DNA of 64,000 nucleotides from Mortierella sp. BCC40632 (taxonomy: Eukaryota > Mortierellomycota > Mortierellomycetes > Mortierellales > Mortierellaceae), in contig WAEK01000001.1 in the NCBI GenBank assembly GCA_011634665.1, positions 2,158,501-2,222,500 of the forward strand, given 5' to 3'. Both the position numbers and the translations under genes were made by a program. Each line of letters opens with the position of its first letter. Positions within the stretch are counted from its first letter, which is position 1. Of the stretch, positions 47,710-59,537 are shown piece by piece. Below the pieces are notes generated by a model. It was given only the letters and a program-made list of their open reading frames with translations. It did not search any database and was not told the DNA's origin.

Positions 47710-49357
47710 TTATGTGTGTTGTTCGATTTGGGCCCTTAGTTTCAAGGCAGAGGCCTCTAGCTCGACCAAGGTTCTCTTCTCGTTCAGGAGGTTGTATTCG
47801 GCCTGGCTCGCCCTTTGTTCTGCTTCTTCCGAGAGTTGGTTGGTATGGAGGTAATGATCATGAGCAGCATTGACCTCGTGGCTCCGTTCCCTAATTTATA
47901 GCAGATCGCGCAGAGAGATAGAGGGGGGTCAGCGATCAAGAAAAAAAGGATTCCAGCTAGGGAGATGAGTACCTTTCAATGACAGATTCCGGTTTTATGT
48001 TTGGTTCCAAAAAAAAAAAAGTCCTTACCGCTCCAACTTGGTAGCAGCTCGAATTTCTTCATCAAACTCCACCTGGATAGCCTCGAGCCTTCGATTCATG
48101 ACTTTTTCAAAAAGTAACGTCTAAGGATTCAGAAGTAACAACAGCGGCCATGAGTATCTCATTGACCATTTTTTTTTTTTTTTTTTTTTTTCCTCCGCGC
48201 AGACAATAATAGTTCTTCAAAAAATCTTTATCCATGCGAATAAATTACTTACCAGCTCATCGACCTTTTTCTCGTCTATCATTTCGGAAGGTAGGGGTTT
48301 CGAGTGGAGCATGTCCATTAATTCGTCCACCCTTTCCTGACTCCTGGCAAGTGCCTTTCGCAAGGTTTGGACAGCATGAGTCCCATAAGCATCATTATAC
48401 TCTTTGATCCTGAGATGTGTCTCTTCTCTCTCTTGTTCATACTGCAATATATCCTGCTCGATCTGCTCCTTTGACATTTGAAGCTCTTCAAGGGCCGGCC
48501 CTTCGTCCTCTAGTCGTTCTTGCAAGATCTTTTCGCCATGTTCCTGAAGATCTGTCAGTTTCACCTTCAGATTGTTGATCTCTCGGTCTTTTTCATTGGC
48601 TTGTTCTTCCAATTGTCGGAGCGAGGCCCAGTAATCGTGGATAGTGGCACTGTTCTGAAGACTCTGATTCTGAAGATCATCTGCCTCAGGGCTCAATTTG
48701 GCGAGTTCTTGTTGACCAATGTCCATCAACTGATCGTGTTCATCCTTGGCGACCTTGACATCTGCTTTAAGAGCTGAAAGGTTCTTTTGAAGTTGAGTTT
48801 CAGAGTCGCGATGTTGTTTGATGGAAATTTCTAGACTTTTGATGCGTTCCAATGTTTTGGGTTCAATAGGTTGAATGTCGCTCAGTAGGATCTTGGTGCT
48901 CGAGATTGTGCTGCTAATAAGCGTCAAGGACTCTGAATAGATCGGGGTGGTGCTGGCCTGTCTGCTCTCGGTATCTAACTGGCTATTCGGAAATGCTGGA
49001 CTTTGGTGAAGAGTGCCTGAACTGTTGTGTCTTTGTGGGGTAGTCTTGTTCTAAGTTTTTTTTTTTTTTTTTTTTTTTTTGCAAGGGAAAGTGGGAGGTA
49101 AGTAATCCATGATAAAGTTCTCTTTCATTATTACTACTAGTTGATTCTACCGATGTGCTTACAGTCATGATAGGAGGCGATCTAACAGGTGTCGGACCAG
49201 CCGACGGCGAGCTCCGTGAACTAAACACAGCAGGTTGTCGTAACCGAGAGTTGGTGGGAGTCCTTGGAGCAGAACCACGAGACGAGTCTCTGGAGGAGTG
49301 TGATTCAGGACTTTGGTGGGGACTATCGCCCGGTGTCATCTTTTTGTCGCGGTCCAT
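47710..49357 (-). CDS. Coiled-coil protein of unknown function
   Basis: Four exons join in phase: 49163-49357, 48253-49050, 48029-48120 and 47710-47890, giving 421 residues. The first ~110 residues are Ser/Thr/Pro/Arg rich with many SP/TP sites (HQSPESHSS, APRTPTNSR, TPVRSPP), suggesting phosphorylation by proline-directed kinases. The rest is almost entirely predicted coiled coil, with heptad-like leucines (LERIKSLEISIKQHRDSE, YWASLRQLEEQANEKDREIN, KRTLVELEASALKLRAQIE). There is no motor, kinase or calponin-like domain. A disordered SP-rich head with a long rod is common in kinetochore, spindle-pole and septin-associated proteins, but nothing specific was recognised. Start at ATG 49357. It is convergent with the XLF-like gene and divergent from the AMPK beta gene. 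Intron 1 contains a T25 tract (A on the coding strand) just before its acceptor. Confidence 0.8.
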
Positions 49358-49934
49358 CCGTGCGAGTCCAGAAGGAGAGGTACGGGACCTTCCTCGGGAA
49401 GTGGCTGCTTTGTTTTAGTCTTTGAACGAAATAGACGCCTGGCTCCCGAACAAAGAATGCGGCAGCTTTTGGAAGAGGTAAGGACACAGGGCGCGCAGGA
49501 CAAGATAAAAGGGGATAGAGCTGAAGGGAGTCCTGCAAGGCTACCGAGTCGAGTTCATGAGATGCGAGGAAAGGTGGTGAGCGAATGAGAAAGAAAGAAG
49601 GAAAAAAAAAAAAATAAGGTCGTCGATTGTTTTTGGTGTGTTGCCACTGAAGACGCCTGGACTAGTCAGGGTGACTGTCAACCCAACAGTAACTTGGCTC
49701 GAATAGACTCTTTTGCAGGGCCATGGGGAGGGGGGAGGAGTGAGCTATTCTCTCACTCTCTCTTTCACACACTCTCATTCACTCTCTCGCTTTCGCCCCA
49801 CCCAATCTTTAAACTTCTCGCAAACAAGCTCATTTCGTGGGATTGTCTTCATCCCTTCCCTCCTTCTCTCTTCTCTGTTTAGAGATAAAAATCTATTCCT
49901 ATCCAACTATAGACAAACACAGCCAACGCAGGAA
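49358..49934. promoter_or_regulatory. Divergent promoter between the coiled-coil gene and the AMPK beta gene
   Basis: 577 bp separate the start codons. The right half has a CT-rich leader (49745-49880) typical of genes in this window. No TATA box is obvious. Confidence 0.5.
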
Positions 49935-50647
49935 ATGGGAAACGCTCCATCGAACACGGGGAATGGCCAGCCAGAGAACGAGGCCGGAGTCGAATCCGTG
50001 ACATTTACCAATCCCTATCAACGCCATCACCCACCAGGCCCACACCCGACCCATAGCAGTCTGTCCGACCCGCAGCAGCGCTATGGTGCCCGTCATTTGA
50101 ACACAGGCTACCAACAACGGAATCCGGTCTCGCCCCATGATTCCATTCACCCGTCCACCATACCTATCGCCTCCCAGCCAGTTGATGCCATGCCGCGACC
50201 AAGGTTTCCAACTGTCCGAGAACAATATCGTAACGATTCGCCTGCAGGCTCGTCTCCCCTTGGTAGTGAATCCTCTTATGAACCGTCCAGTCTACTGACG
50301 AGCGAGAGTTACCAACGACGACACCAGTTCCAGCACCATAGAGCACCTGCCCCCGGCTCTTCTGTGGCCGCTGGAGGCCGACGACGATCCTCATCATTGG
50401 TGAGCGGACGATCTTATGGACAATACGCAGATACCTTTAATGAGCAAGCGTTGTTGGCTACGGCTGCGCATCAGGACAAGTTGGAGCATCAACGCCATCC
50501 CCAAAGCTCGCTTGATAGTCGAGCCAGTTATCGTAACTCGGCGCGAGTGTCGAGGGCGTTTGAGCCTTTGGACCCTTTAAAGAGTCTGGATGACCCAAAT
50601 GATGGTAAAGTTTGGCGCATGATATTTTTTTATTTTTTACCCAACAG

Positions 50648-50679
<32 letters not shown>

Positions 50680-51865
50680 AAGGCAAAAAGGTTGACTGTG
50701 AAGGAATGGTTTTTTTCTTATTGTCCTTAGAACTCAAAGACGGCAATGTACCAACAATCATCACATGGAGTCAAGGCGGCACAAACGTTTATGTCACGGG
50801 GACCTTTAACAACTGGAAGCAAAAAGTGAGACTAAACAAAAGGTGGGTGCGTTTGCCCACAATGGAAGGGACAAACGAAACAATGAAGTATCCGAGATGC
50901 AAGGGAGGAACCGCTCTTCCCACTCCCTTCCTCTCGACTTGCTGCGGTGCGCCGGCTATGCCTTTATTATTCTCTGAGAACAAACAAACAAACAAACAAA
51001 CAAACACAAAATCCAACTTTTTTTTTTTTTTTTTTTGTTTTTTTTACACCTTCAAAATAGCAACCTCGACTTTTCAACTATATTGAATCTTCCTCCAGGG
51101 ACACATCGGATCAAATTCATTGTGGACGACGAATGGAAATGCTCTACCGAACTCCCTGCAGCCACCGATGCTGAAGGGAACTTGGTCAACTTTTTGGAAG
51201 TGGCAGATGAGGAGCAGGATGAGCTCGAAGGATCCCATGGTAAGATCATAATTCTTTAAATCTATCACTAGACAATGATGTCATGTGTGGGCGCAGCTCA
51301 AAAAAAAAACCAAAGAGGGCGACCATAGGCTAAAACATCCTGACTTGTTTGCAATCTGAAACATTGTGGCCAAGTAGAGACGCCTATAAATGGGTCCCCT
51401 CCAGGGTCCTACACGGACCAGATCCCATCCTATGCACAATCCAACACCTCTTCACCTGCCAGTTCCTCGGAGGGCGATTCCATCCTACCTCTGACTGCTA
51501 TTCAATCCCAAGGTTCACAGCAACAACAGGAACAAACTCGGGATTCGACATCAAGTAATAGAAGTAGTGGTGGTGGTAGTAGTCAGGAGTCATCTCCTTC
51601 CTCGTCCAAGATTTTTGATTCGGGATCCCCAGTGTCGATCGAACCCCCACCTGCGTTACCACCCCATTTGGAAAAGGTGATTTTGAACAATCTACCATCC
51701 AAGGAAGACAACTCTGTACTCCCGGTCCCGAATCATGTGGTTCTAAATCATTTGTATGCATGCTCGGTCAAGGAAGGCGTTTTGAGCATCAGCGCAACGG
51801 CACGGTATCGGAAAAAGTACATTACGACAGTTTTTATCAAGCCTGTAGTCACAGACAACAGTTAG
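49935..51865 (+). CDS. GAL83: AMP-activated kinase (SNF1 complex) beta subunit
   Basis: Four exons join in phase: 49935-50604, 50731-50842, 51061-51239 and 51405-51865, giving 473 residues. The beta subunit scaffolds the SNF1/AMPK heterotrimer and directs its location. MGNAPSN fits an N-myristoylation signal (Gly2, Ser6). The first ~220 residues are low complexity. The glycogen-binding CBM48 domain spans exons 1-3: PTIITWSQGGTNVYVTGTFN, then NNWKQKVRL, LPPGTHRIKFIVDDEWKCS. The C-terminal AMPKBI domain reads PPPALPPHLEKVILNN, VLPVPNHVVLNHLYACSVKE and SISATARYRKKYITTVFIKP, which binds the alpha and gamma subunits. A Ser/Gln-rich spacer lies between. I use GAL83 for the family; SIP1/SIP2/GAL83 orthology cannot be resolved. 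Intron 1 has an A tract and intron 2 a T tract. Confidence 0.94.
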
Positions 51866-52103
51866 TTGAAAGTAACGAGAAAGAGAAGGAGGGAGGGAGA
51901 GAACTGCATGAATAATCCCATCCTGTATAATAGCAGATCTTGGTGGGGTAGTCATGCCAAGCGGCAAAGTGGTTGAATGCTGTTGTTGACTTTGAAAGAG
52001 AAAGAGAGAAAGGGAGGTAAATGTCTGTTTGAGGGGGTGGTGATGAGGAATGTGAGGAGTGTATGTAACTTCATTCAAAGTAGAGAAAGAGAAAGAAATG
52101 GGC

Positions 52104-52105
<2 letters not shown>

Positions 52106-52149
<44 letters not shown>
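52106..52149. repeat. GA microsatellite just after the YAE1 stop codon
   Basis: About 22 GA units end 4 bp from the YAE1 stop, so the YAE1 mRNA should carry a CU repeat at the start of its 3' UTR. Confidence 0.95.
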
Positions 52150-52153
<4 letters not shown>

Positions 52154-52154
<1 letters not shown>

Positions 52155-53154
52155 CATGTCGAACTCAACAAGGAACCAAACTCTGGTCCCACCTCGTTCA
52201 AGAGTTGAAGGACTCGAGCTTGGTACTGATGCACGACCTTTTCGGGGTCAATCGTGGCCAATTCTGGCTTTGATCCTGCAACGTCCGTGCTATTCTTTGT
52301 GGATTTGCAGCATGAATCGGTAGCTGAGGTGTCTGAAGAATCTTTTTCAATACCCTGACCGCCACAAGAATTTCCTCCGCAGCAACCTGAGTCTTCTTTG
52401 GCCTTGACAGATGGTTCAGGGTCCGAGGATGATGGACGATCATCAAAGTAGGCCTTGTCAAAGATATGAGAAATGTCCAGTTCTGTCAACTCTTTGACTA
52501 GTTCCTTGGCGCGTTCGATCCAATGCTGGCGATCTGATTCGGATCGAGTGGTTGAAGTATTGGAAAGATAAATAGATGGTGTTGATTCGACTAGTCCTAA
52601 GAGAGGGCTAAAGAGAGAAAGAAAAAAAAAATGATGGGAGAGGTAGAAGACGAGTTACATTCCAAGTCCTCTCTCTCTCGCTCTATTTCTAAAAAAAAAA
52701 AAAAAAAAAAAAAATTCTGTCATACCTGATCAGACCTCTGAGTTGACCGAGTTGATGACCATATTGGACACCCTCTGACCAGCCCTGGTTGAACCCCTTT
52801 TGTAGAGTGCCTTCTTTTCCTTCTTCGATCCCCTCACGATATCCACTCTAAAAAAAAAAAAAAAATGGAATTTAGCGAGTGGGAAAGTGAGCGAGTTGAT
52901 GATTGTATTATCTAGTTCAAGTAGACAAGTTGAGTTCCAATGGCAGTATCCTTATTTCTCTCAACACTCTCCTCCTCCATCGCCACCCTTTCTCTCTCCC
53001 TTACATTTCCAAAGTTCTCATGCAGTCGAGTCCATTCCTTCTCCGCAATGGCCCGATCATACGAGACATTGTCGGCATTGCCCCAGACATCGTCCTCGTC
53101 TCCCCAGACATTGTCGTCTGAATGACGATCCTCTGAAGCTTCTGTCCATGCCAT
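52154..53154 (-). CDS. YAE1: YAE1-like deca-GX3 protein with a Cys-rich C-terminal region
   Basis: Three exons join in phase: 53005-53154, 52726-52847 and 52154-52607, giving 241 residues. Yae1 with Lto1 is an adaptor that brings the ABC protein Rli1 to the cytosolic iron-sulfur targeting complex, so it supports ribosome recycling and biogenesis. Exon 2 encodes the deca-GX3 motif: SGYREGIEEGKEGTLQKGFN followed by QGWSEGVQYGHQLGQLRGLI, with Gly every fourth residue over ten steps. The acidic N terminus has two VWGDEDD/VWGNADN repeats. The C-terminal part carries a CCGGNSCGG cluster and a later CC pair. Exon 2 encodes little more than this helix pair. Start is the ATG at 53154, the first in frame after a polypyrimidine-type leader. 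Both introns have T tracts on the coding strand. Confidence 0.9.
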
Positions 53155-53488
53155 GATGAGTGAAGGTTAGATTTCGAGAAAGAATGAAAGAGTGAAAGAG
53201 AGAAGAAAGGGGAAAGCGTAATTGAAGAAAGAAAGAAGAAAAGAGAAAGAGATTTGTCAGCTACGCCCAACTCCCTTTTACAAAAAATGTGGGACGTTTT
53301 TTTTTTTTTGAACTACGACTGTTCTTCAACCCCCCCCCCCAAAAGCAATAAGAAAGTTGGATCCTGAGGAGGAGGCAGCAGGCAATCAGGACAAAGAAAA
53401 AAGAGAGAGGCTATTACTTCTGTCTCGCCTGAGATGCAGGGACATTGATTGTTTTAATATGGTAATACAGATAGCTAGAAAGCAGATT
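53155..53488. other. Spacer between YAE1 and the capping protein gene
   Basis: Same-strand spacer of 334 bp with a purine-rich segment that serves as the YAE1 leader, a T tract and a C run (53331-53340). No gene. Confidence 0.5.
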
Positions 53489-54210
53489 CTACTTGGAGGC
53501 AAGTTCAGCTCCAATGCGGTAAGTGAGGATCTAAAAAAGTGTAAAATATAAAAAAAAATATGTGAGAAAGACCACTTTAAGACCTCATATTCATCCCCCC
53601 CCCCCTTCTGAGATGCATCATGGGATAGATACATCCAGACGCGTTGTCTCTTTTCCTTTTTCCTTTCTTTGCTTCTCTTTCTTTACCTTGTTCCAGTCAA
53701 CTTTGGTGCGGGTGTAAGGGAGAGCACGACGGAGTCCATTGAATGTATTCTCGGCAAGTTCGTTGTAGCTATCGTTCAATGCCGTCTGGTATTTTGTTTC
53801 TGCAGCTACAATGAGGTCAAAGAGTGCCTTTGAGATATCCTTATGCTAACACAGAATGAACAGTAAATGTTAAAAAGGGATGGCCAAAGTTAGAGAAAAA
53901 AAAAAATATATAACGAGGTTTGACTCAAGTGTCTTTTTTTGTTTCTTTGTTTCTTTGTTCGGATAGACTTACAGGATCCGAGGCAGACTTGGAGAGCTTG
54001 TCCTCAATTTCTTTGGAAGTCTCCAATTGAACGTTGCCATCCTCATAATAATGGACCTTGCACTTGAGTACTCCCTTGACTTGGCTAGTGTTTGTGTCCA
54101 ACGTCCAGACTGATCTCCACCGTCCGTTCCTAGATCATCCACAGTAACAGCAACATAATTATTGATCAGCAATAATGTTCCAGGAGATTCATGCCCTGAT
54201 ATTATTATTA

Positions 54211-54241
<31 letters not shown>

Positions 54242-55413
54242 GATCACGATTGAATCTCGACTTACCAAAAGTTGGAGGGACTGTAACGGTTGTGGACAAT
54301 GGCTACGGTCACGATGCCCTTGGCACCATAGACGGCTGTCACGCCCTCTGTGTATCGGTCCTTTACGTACGCCTCAGCGCCCTTTTCGACTTCCTTGCTA
54401 TACATTTTAAAAGAGAGAGGAGTAGGGTTGGAGATGAGTATTCATATGGCAGTGATCAACGTTTTCTTCCTTTGTAGGGCCCCAACCCATTGTCCAATTG
54501 CCTATTTCTCCCTTCTTTGTTCCATTGAAAAGGTGCGTTTAGAAGCAGAACAATAAGAAGAGGAACAGATCATTTTACCGGAGGTCCTCAATCTCGGCAT
54601 CAGGTGTATGGGGCTGTGGATCCGAGGCAACCTGACGAAAGTGATCGACTTGAAAGACTTGGCTGGATTTAGGGTCGATAAAATGATCCGTGTCAATCTG
54701 GCCATGCTTCGACACAATGACCTATCCAAGAAAGCACAATGAGCGAGCGCGTTTTTTTTTTTTAAAAAAAAAATAGCAATAATAATAATAATGAGGATGA
54801 GAGGCAAGGACACGCAAGTGTTAGAAAGGGACTTTGAGTAAAAGAAGAAGGGGGGGGGGAGGACAGCTCTTTTGGCTGGGAGAGTAAGAAATGAAAAAAA
54901 AAAAAAAAAAAGCCCTTCTCGTACCTTGCCCTCAATGCCTGGCACTTCGACGGTCGCCAGTTCCTCAGTGTTGTATTCCTCAAGCGCGGTCAGAATGCCT
55001 CCTTCCAACAACTCGTCATCGCCGACCAATGCGCGGACGTCTGGTGGAATAAGAAAGAAAGAAACATAATCATCAGCCGAGCGTATTTCCATTTAGAACA
55101 AGCTCCTGGAGAGAGATGAGTCCAGCGACTAGCTTCTTTGTCCAGTATCGATTGTGTCTTGTTCTTATTACCATTAAAGACATCGTTAATCTCGCCTAGA
55201 TGAGATGAAGAAAAGGACAGAGGTCCGAGGAATGAAAAAGAGAAGGTCAGTACAAAAAAAAAAAGGAAAGAAAGAAAGACCAGGAACCGTCAAGAGAAAA
55301 GAAAAAGAATGATGCGCGTGTCTCTTCTGGTCCCAAGGATGATGGTTTGTACCAGGAGGTGCTGCACGGAGGAATCCCGAGGCAATCTTGATTTTCTCTT
55401 CACTAGTAGCCAT
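53489..55413 (-). CDS. CAP1: F-actin capping protein subunit alpha
   Basis: Eight exons join in phase: 55353-55413, 55172-55195, 54925-55040, 54579-54721, 54266-54397, 53973-54129, 53687-53845 and 53489-53530, giving 277 residues, normal for the family. With the beta subunit it caps barbed ends of actin filaments. Conserved blocks appear in order: [115 protein letters not shown] and, at the C terminus, [22 protein letters not shown], the actin-binding tentacle region split over the last two exons. The 24-nt second exon and 42-nt last exon are easily missed by gene finders. It is the most intron-rich gene of the window. Confidence 0.96.
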
Positions 55414-55966
55414 GATGTTGGAGAGGAACGGAGTGTAACAGATGGAGAAGATGGTTTTAAATGGAGAAAGTGGAAAATGGAAACTAAAGAGCCTTTTTTC
55501 TCCAAAAAAAAAAAAGGTGACTTTCCACGTCACGATCTATTTTTTTTTTTTTTAGCAAAATAAATCTGAACAACGAGGATACGGTTCCACCATATGACAC
55601 GCGGACCCTTTTCTTTTTTTTTTTCTTTTCTGGTTTTTTCGAAACTTCACTGTCGAAATTCAGCTCAGTGACAAATCTCCAACCCCAATATAAAAGGCAC
55701 AACAGCACTGTCGAATAAACTTGTCGATGGAAACAAAGACAAATATGAAGCTGTTTTACAGCAAGTTTGGCTCTAGGCTGGTAGATTGCAGTGCTTCAGT
55801 AACGTGGTTGCGGGACCAATTGCCCGGTACGGAAGGGATGCTCTCTAGACCAGAGACCAAAAAACCCTCAGTAGCAATTGAAGCCTTAATGTCAGCCTTT
55901 ATTCTTTGGTAGTGGGAAGGGTCATTGAGAACAAAAAAACCAAGACTGATTTCGTGGAGGGGAGGG

Positions 55967-55999
<33 letters not shown>

Positions 56000-56081
56000 C
56001 AGGAACGGATGTTGTCTCTCTCTCTCTCTTTTTTTTTTTTTTTTTAGTTCATTTTGCTGTTGCTAAATCTTTTTCTGTTTT
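55414..56081. other. Spacer between the capping protein gene and the eS4 gene
   Basis: It contains A/T tracts (about 55504-55515, 55541-55553 and 55970-55999), CT-rich sequence at 56014-56029 and the capping protein leader. A 63-codon frame at 55721 shows no family signal and is not called. Confidence 0.5.
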
Positions 56082-57430
56082 TTAGTTGGCAGCAGCACGG
56101 CGACGGTCACGCTCCTCAGCGATGGTGAGCTTGACACCCTTGTTCTTGGGAAGCGAAACCCAAGGCTTGTTGCCCTCACCAATGACGAAAACGTTGGTGA
56201 GACGGGTGGCGAACTGACGGTCGAGAACGTCCTTGATGTGGACGATATCGAAACCTCCGACGTGACGCTCACGGTGAGTGATAACACCGACGCGTCCAGT
56301 GTTACGACCACCAGTGACCATGGCAACGTTGCCGACCTCGAACTTGACAAACTCGTTGAACTTGCCGGTCTCAAGGTCGAGCTTGACGGTGTCGTTGACC
56401 TTGATCAAGGGATCGGGGTAACGGAGGGTACGACCGTCGTGAGTGACAATGAAAGGAATGCCCTTGGCACCGAGCTGGACCTTCTTGACCTTGCACAACT
56501 TGTACTTGGACTCCTCGGCAGTGATACGGTGGACGGTGAAGCGTCCCTTGGTATCGTAGACGAGACGGAAGTTCTCACCAGTCTTCTCAATGGTGATGAC
56601 ATCCATGAAGCCAGAGGGGAAGGTGGTGTCAGTGCGGACCTTGCTGTCGACCTTGATGAGGCGCTGCATAAGGATCGACTGAACCTCCTTTCCGTTAAGG
56701 GCATACTTGAGGCGGTTGCGCATCAAGATGATGAGAGGCAAGCACTCACGGAGCTTGTGGGGACCGGTGGAGGGACGGGGAGCCTACAAGTGGTGTCCAT
56801 TTTTTTTTTTTCATGTACAGATAAAAATGCGAAGGTGAGTGTTGTGGACTCAAAATTGGTCTTTGACAAAGGTTGAAGGCCGAGCTCTGAAGATAGTGTC
56901 GAATTGCTGCAACTTCCATTGGCGAGGAGCTTTTTTTTATCCATAGAAAAGAAAATTATGTTTGTACCGAGGCCAAAGAGAGACACAGTCAAGGCTGTTG
57001 TATCATTCTTCTCTCTGGCTCGATAACGGTATTTCAATGTCGAGTTCTCGAAAGACCGAGTATATTCTCTCTTAACAAAGAATAGTCAAGTGTTGTGTGT
57101 CGCACGACTGATGTTCAATAATAGACTGTTCTCTGACCATAGTCCTGTCAGTTGGGCGAGTTCATATAGTTGGGCGATCTCTTGATCTCGAACAAAAGAT
57201 GGTAAAAAGTACTGCTTCTTTTTTTTTTTTTTTTTCAAGAAAAGATCCTGATGAACATGGTCTCTCCAATCGGATGTCGGTAACTGTCCCTTTTTTTCCT
57301 GTCTGCTTCATCCGATAGAGAAGGGAATAAAAAGAAAAGAGAGATGACATACATAGGTGCCGGTAAGCTTGTCCAGCATCCAGTGCTTGGGAGCATTAAG
57401 GCGCTTCAAGTGCTTTTTGGGTCCACGAGC
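56082..57430 (-). CDS. RPS4: 40S ribosomal protein eS4 (S4)
   Basis: Two coding exons are certain: 57353-57430 and 56082-56783, joined in phase across a 569-nt intron. They encode [20 protein letters not shown], then [18 protein letters not shown], the S4-like segment [34 protein letters not shown], the KOW region [17 protein letters not shown] and the C terminus [16 protein letters not shown]. The missing piece is only the initiator Met: exon 57353-57430 begins exactly with Ala2, so ATG must lie on a tiny upstream exon, as in many fungal ribosomal genes. Two candidates have ATG directly followed by GT: minus strand at about 57533 (donor GTAGAG) and about 57944 (donor GTACAG). With Met the protein has 260 residues, the family length. 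eS4 sits at the 40S body near the decoding-site shoulder. Confidence 0.96.
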
Positions 57431-58276
57431 CTACGAAGAAAAAAAAAAAAAGAAAAAAAAGAGGATCATGTTAATCCTCCTTTGTTCAGCCTAGATGGAT
57501 TCTGATGGATCACCGTCCAACGTCTCTACCATCCTGATTAGACACACAACTAGCGCCGATGTTTGGTAAATCAACTTGGGATCGACTCCTGATAAGAAAA
57601 AAATAATAGATGTCATAGTGCCTCCATCCTTCGGTACATCCATGGCCACCACCAACTTGTTGGATTCCATTACTGTTGCATCAGCTGGATCTCAAGGTCC
57701 AGCCAAGCAGAAAAAAACACAAAAAATACAAAAAAAGGCGTGTTGTCGATGATGGTGTATGATCTTTGGGTCATCGTCTGCGGCAATTCGCAATGGAATC
57801 CGATGGATCGATGGATGTCTGTCTCGGTGGTGACGCTGGCATAGATGGATTGATGGATGTGTGTGTATGTCCACTTCTCCCCCTTTGGTTCCCCTAGTGC
57901 GATTGCTTTCACCCTCCGCCCACAATAAGGCATCTCTGTACCATGACTGTAAATGAAAGGAGGTTCTTACTACCCTCTGTAGGGCATACTTTTATGCTAA
58001 ATGGTGGCTTTGCTTCCCCTCTCTTCTACCTTGGCTTCCATCCAACGGATAGAGACACCTACTGTCGGACGCGTCCATTTAGCCGAGCTACACTCGTGAT
58101 TCCTACAACTCCTGTCTATTGCTATTGCAAAGAAAGAGTTCCGATACTCAGCTTTGCTGCCTTGGAGCTTTGCCTCATAGCTTGCGGTCTACTTGCGACT
58201 CGACCGAGTATATGGGAAAGCGATATTTGGAGCCATGTTTTCTTTGCTGTTTAGCGCTTTGCACCGGGAAGTAGAG
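57431..58276. other. First intron and promoter of eS4, and spacer to the next gene
   Basis: It contains the eS4 start exon (two candidates) and repeated GATGGAT-type words (57790-57860). The remainder has no recognisable coding content. It is a candidate host region for an intronic small RNA, which could not be shown by eye. Confidence 0.45.
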
Positions 58277-59032
58277 CTACTCCAGAACTATGCCCTTCGC
58301 ATCTGCCTCTGCGATCATCTCTTGAATCTTTTTGATGCCGGCCGGTGGCGTGCTCCGTGGCGAAAGCCGGATCATGAATTGGGGTTCATATCTCGGACCA
58401 GCATTCATTCCTGGCACACTGCTCACCTCCGAGCACATTCTCTTTTGAGGTCCCATTTCTGAGGAGGAAGGGGAAGGAATGACGGCATGGCTGTCGTCAT
58501 TGGTAGCCACTGGTACCTGGTTTTGGGAGGCTGGACAAGCTGACCATCCGGATTCATGAAGTCCTTGGATATCACCAAAGTTCTGCTGTAAACGGCTGAC
58601 CGCTGGTAACTGGGCCATGATGCTATGTTGACCAGTTGGCTTTCGAGAGTCATAAAAGGCTATAAGCGCTTTCCACCCTGTGTCCTGAGAGTCAGTAGAA
58701 TCGCGAGATCGAGGCGAAGAGTCAGAAGAGTGTTGAAGTGCACCGGAGGCCAGCACTTGTCCAGAAATGACATCTGAAGATGATCTTGTTCTCGAGGGAC
58801 TAGGTTCCAACGAAAAGGTTTGCTCAAGATATCTTGCTGCCACCTTTATTTCGTCCGAACTTGTTTTTCTCTGGTTTTGTGAGTGGTTGGGGAGAGCATC
58901 TGTGTGAGGTGTGTTGGTAGTCTGGCCACCCTGGCTGGCAGCGCTGTTGGAGTTTACTTTCAAGAAGAAAGTATCCAAAGTAGTCGAAAACCGTGTAAAG
59001 TCAGCAGTGGTGGCAAGGCGTCTGGGGTCCAT
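58277..59032 (-). CDS. Hypothetical protein, Ser-rich
   Basis: A single exon of 251 residues starting at ATG 59032 (MDPRRLATTADFTRFSTTLD). The open frame extends 11 codons further up without an ATG. The composition is Ser/Pro/Gln rich through the middle (PSPSRTRSSSD, SDSSPRSRDSTDSQDTGWKA) with more ordered ends: an amphipathic N-terminal segment around FTRFSTTLDTFFLKV, GWKALIAFYDSRKP in the middle and IKKIQEMIAEADAKGI at the C terminus. I do not recognise the family. The good codon structure over 250 codons and absence of repeats support a real gene. Confidence 0.6.
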   Translation of the reverse strand: MDPRRLATTADFTRFSTTLDTFFLKVNSNSAASQGGQTTNTPHTDALPNHSQNQRKTSSDEIKVAARYLEQTFSLEPSPSRTRSSSDVISGQVLASGALQHSSDSSPRSRDSTDSQDTGWKALIAFYDSRKPTGQHSIMAQLPAVSRLQQNFGDIQGLHESGWSACPASQNQVPVATNDDSHAVIPSPSSSEMGPQKRMCSEVSSVPGMNAGPRYEPQFMIRLSPRSTPPAGIKKIQEMIAEADAKGIVLE

Positions 59033-59537
59033 CTTCGAGACACGAGAGAGTCCTGAGTGTGACAAAGTAGCAAGTGAGAAACAACGTTATGGAAAATAGG
59101 AGTGACTGTATTAGCTTTGTTGAACAGCTGTGATCAAGAGGTTTAACCTAGCCAACCCAACACTATCACTAAATCACTTCCGAGCCAACAGCTCTTGAGC
59201 TTAGTCGTCAAGGTCTGTCAAAAGGAGGAATGCAAATGGCTACATTCGGTCCCACGTTCAAGAAACACTATGAGGTCGTACCTTTGTGAAGCTTCTTTTG
59301 CCGAGTTAGCATCTCTGTGTTACTCCCAAGACCAGATTTGGATAACTCCTGGACCAACAGGAAGTAATCAGAAATCCAGGAGACAAGTCAATGCTAAATT
59401 GTTGCACTGACCCCCCCCCCCTCCTCTCCCACCACCACACATCCTTTTCATGGAAAATCAATAGTAAAAAATATCTGTCAAGGAAGCTACCACGGATAAT
59501 ACGCGCAGCACAAAAAAGCGTTTTTATTGGGGCGAGT
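59033..59537. other. Spacer between the hypothetical protein and uL23
   Basis: It serves as promoter of the hypothetical gene and 3' region of the uL23 gene; it contains a C11 run at 59411-59421. No gene seen. Confidence 0.5.
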
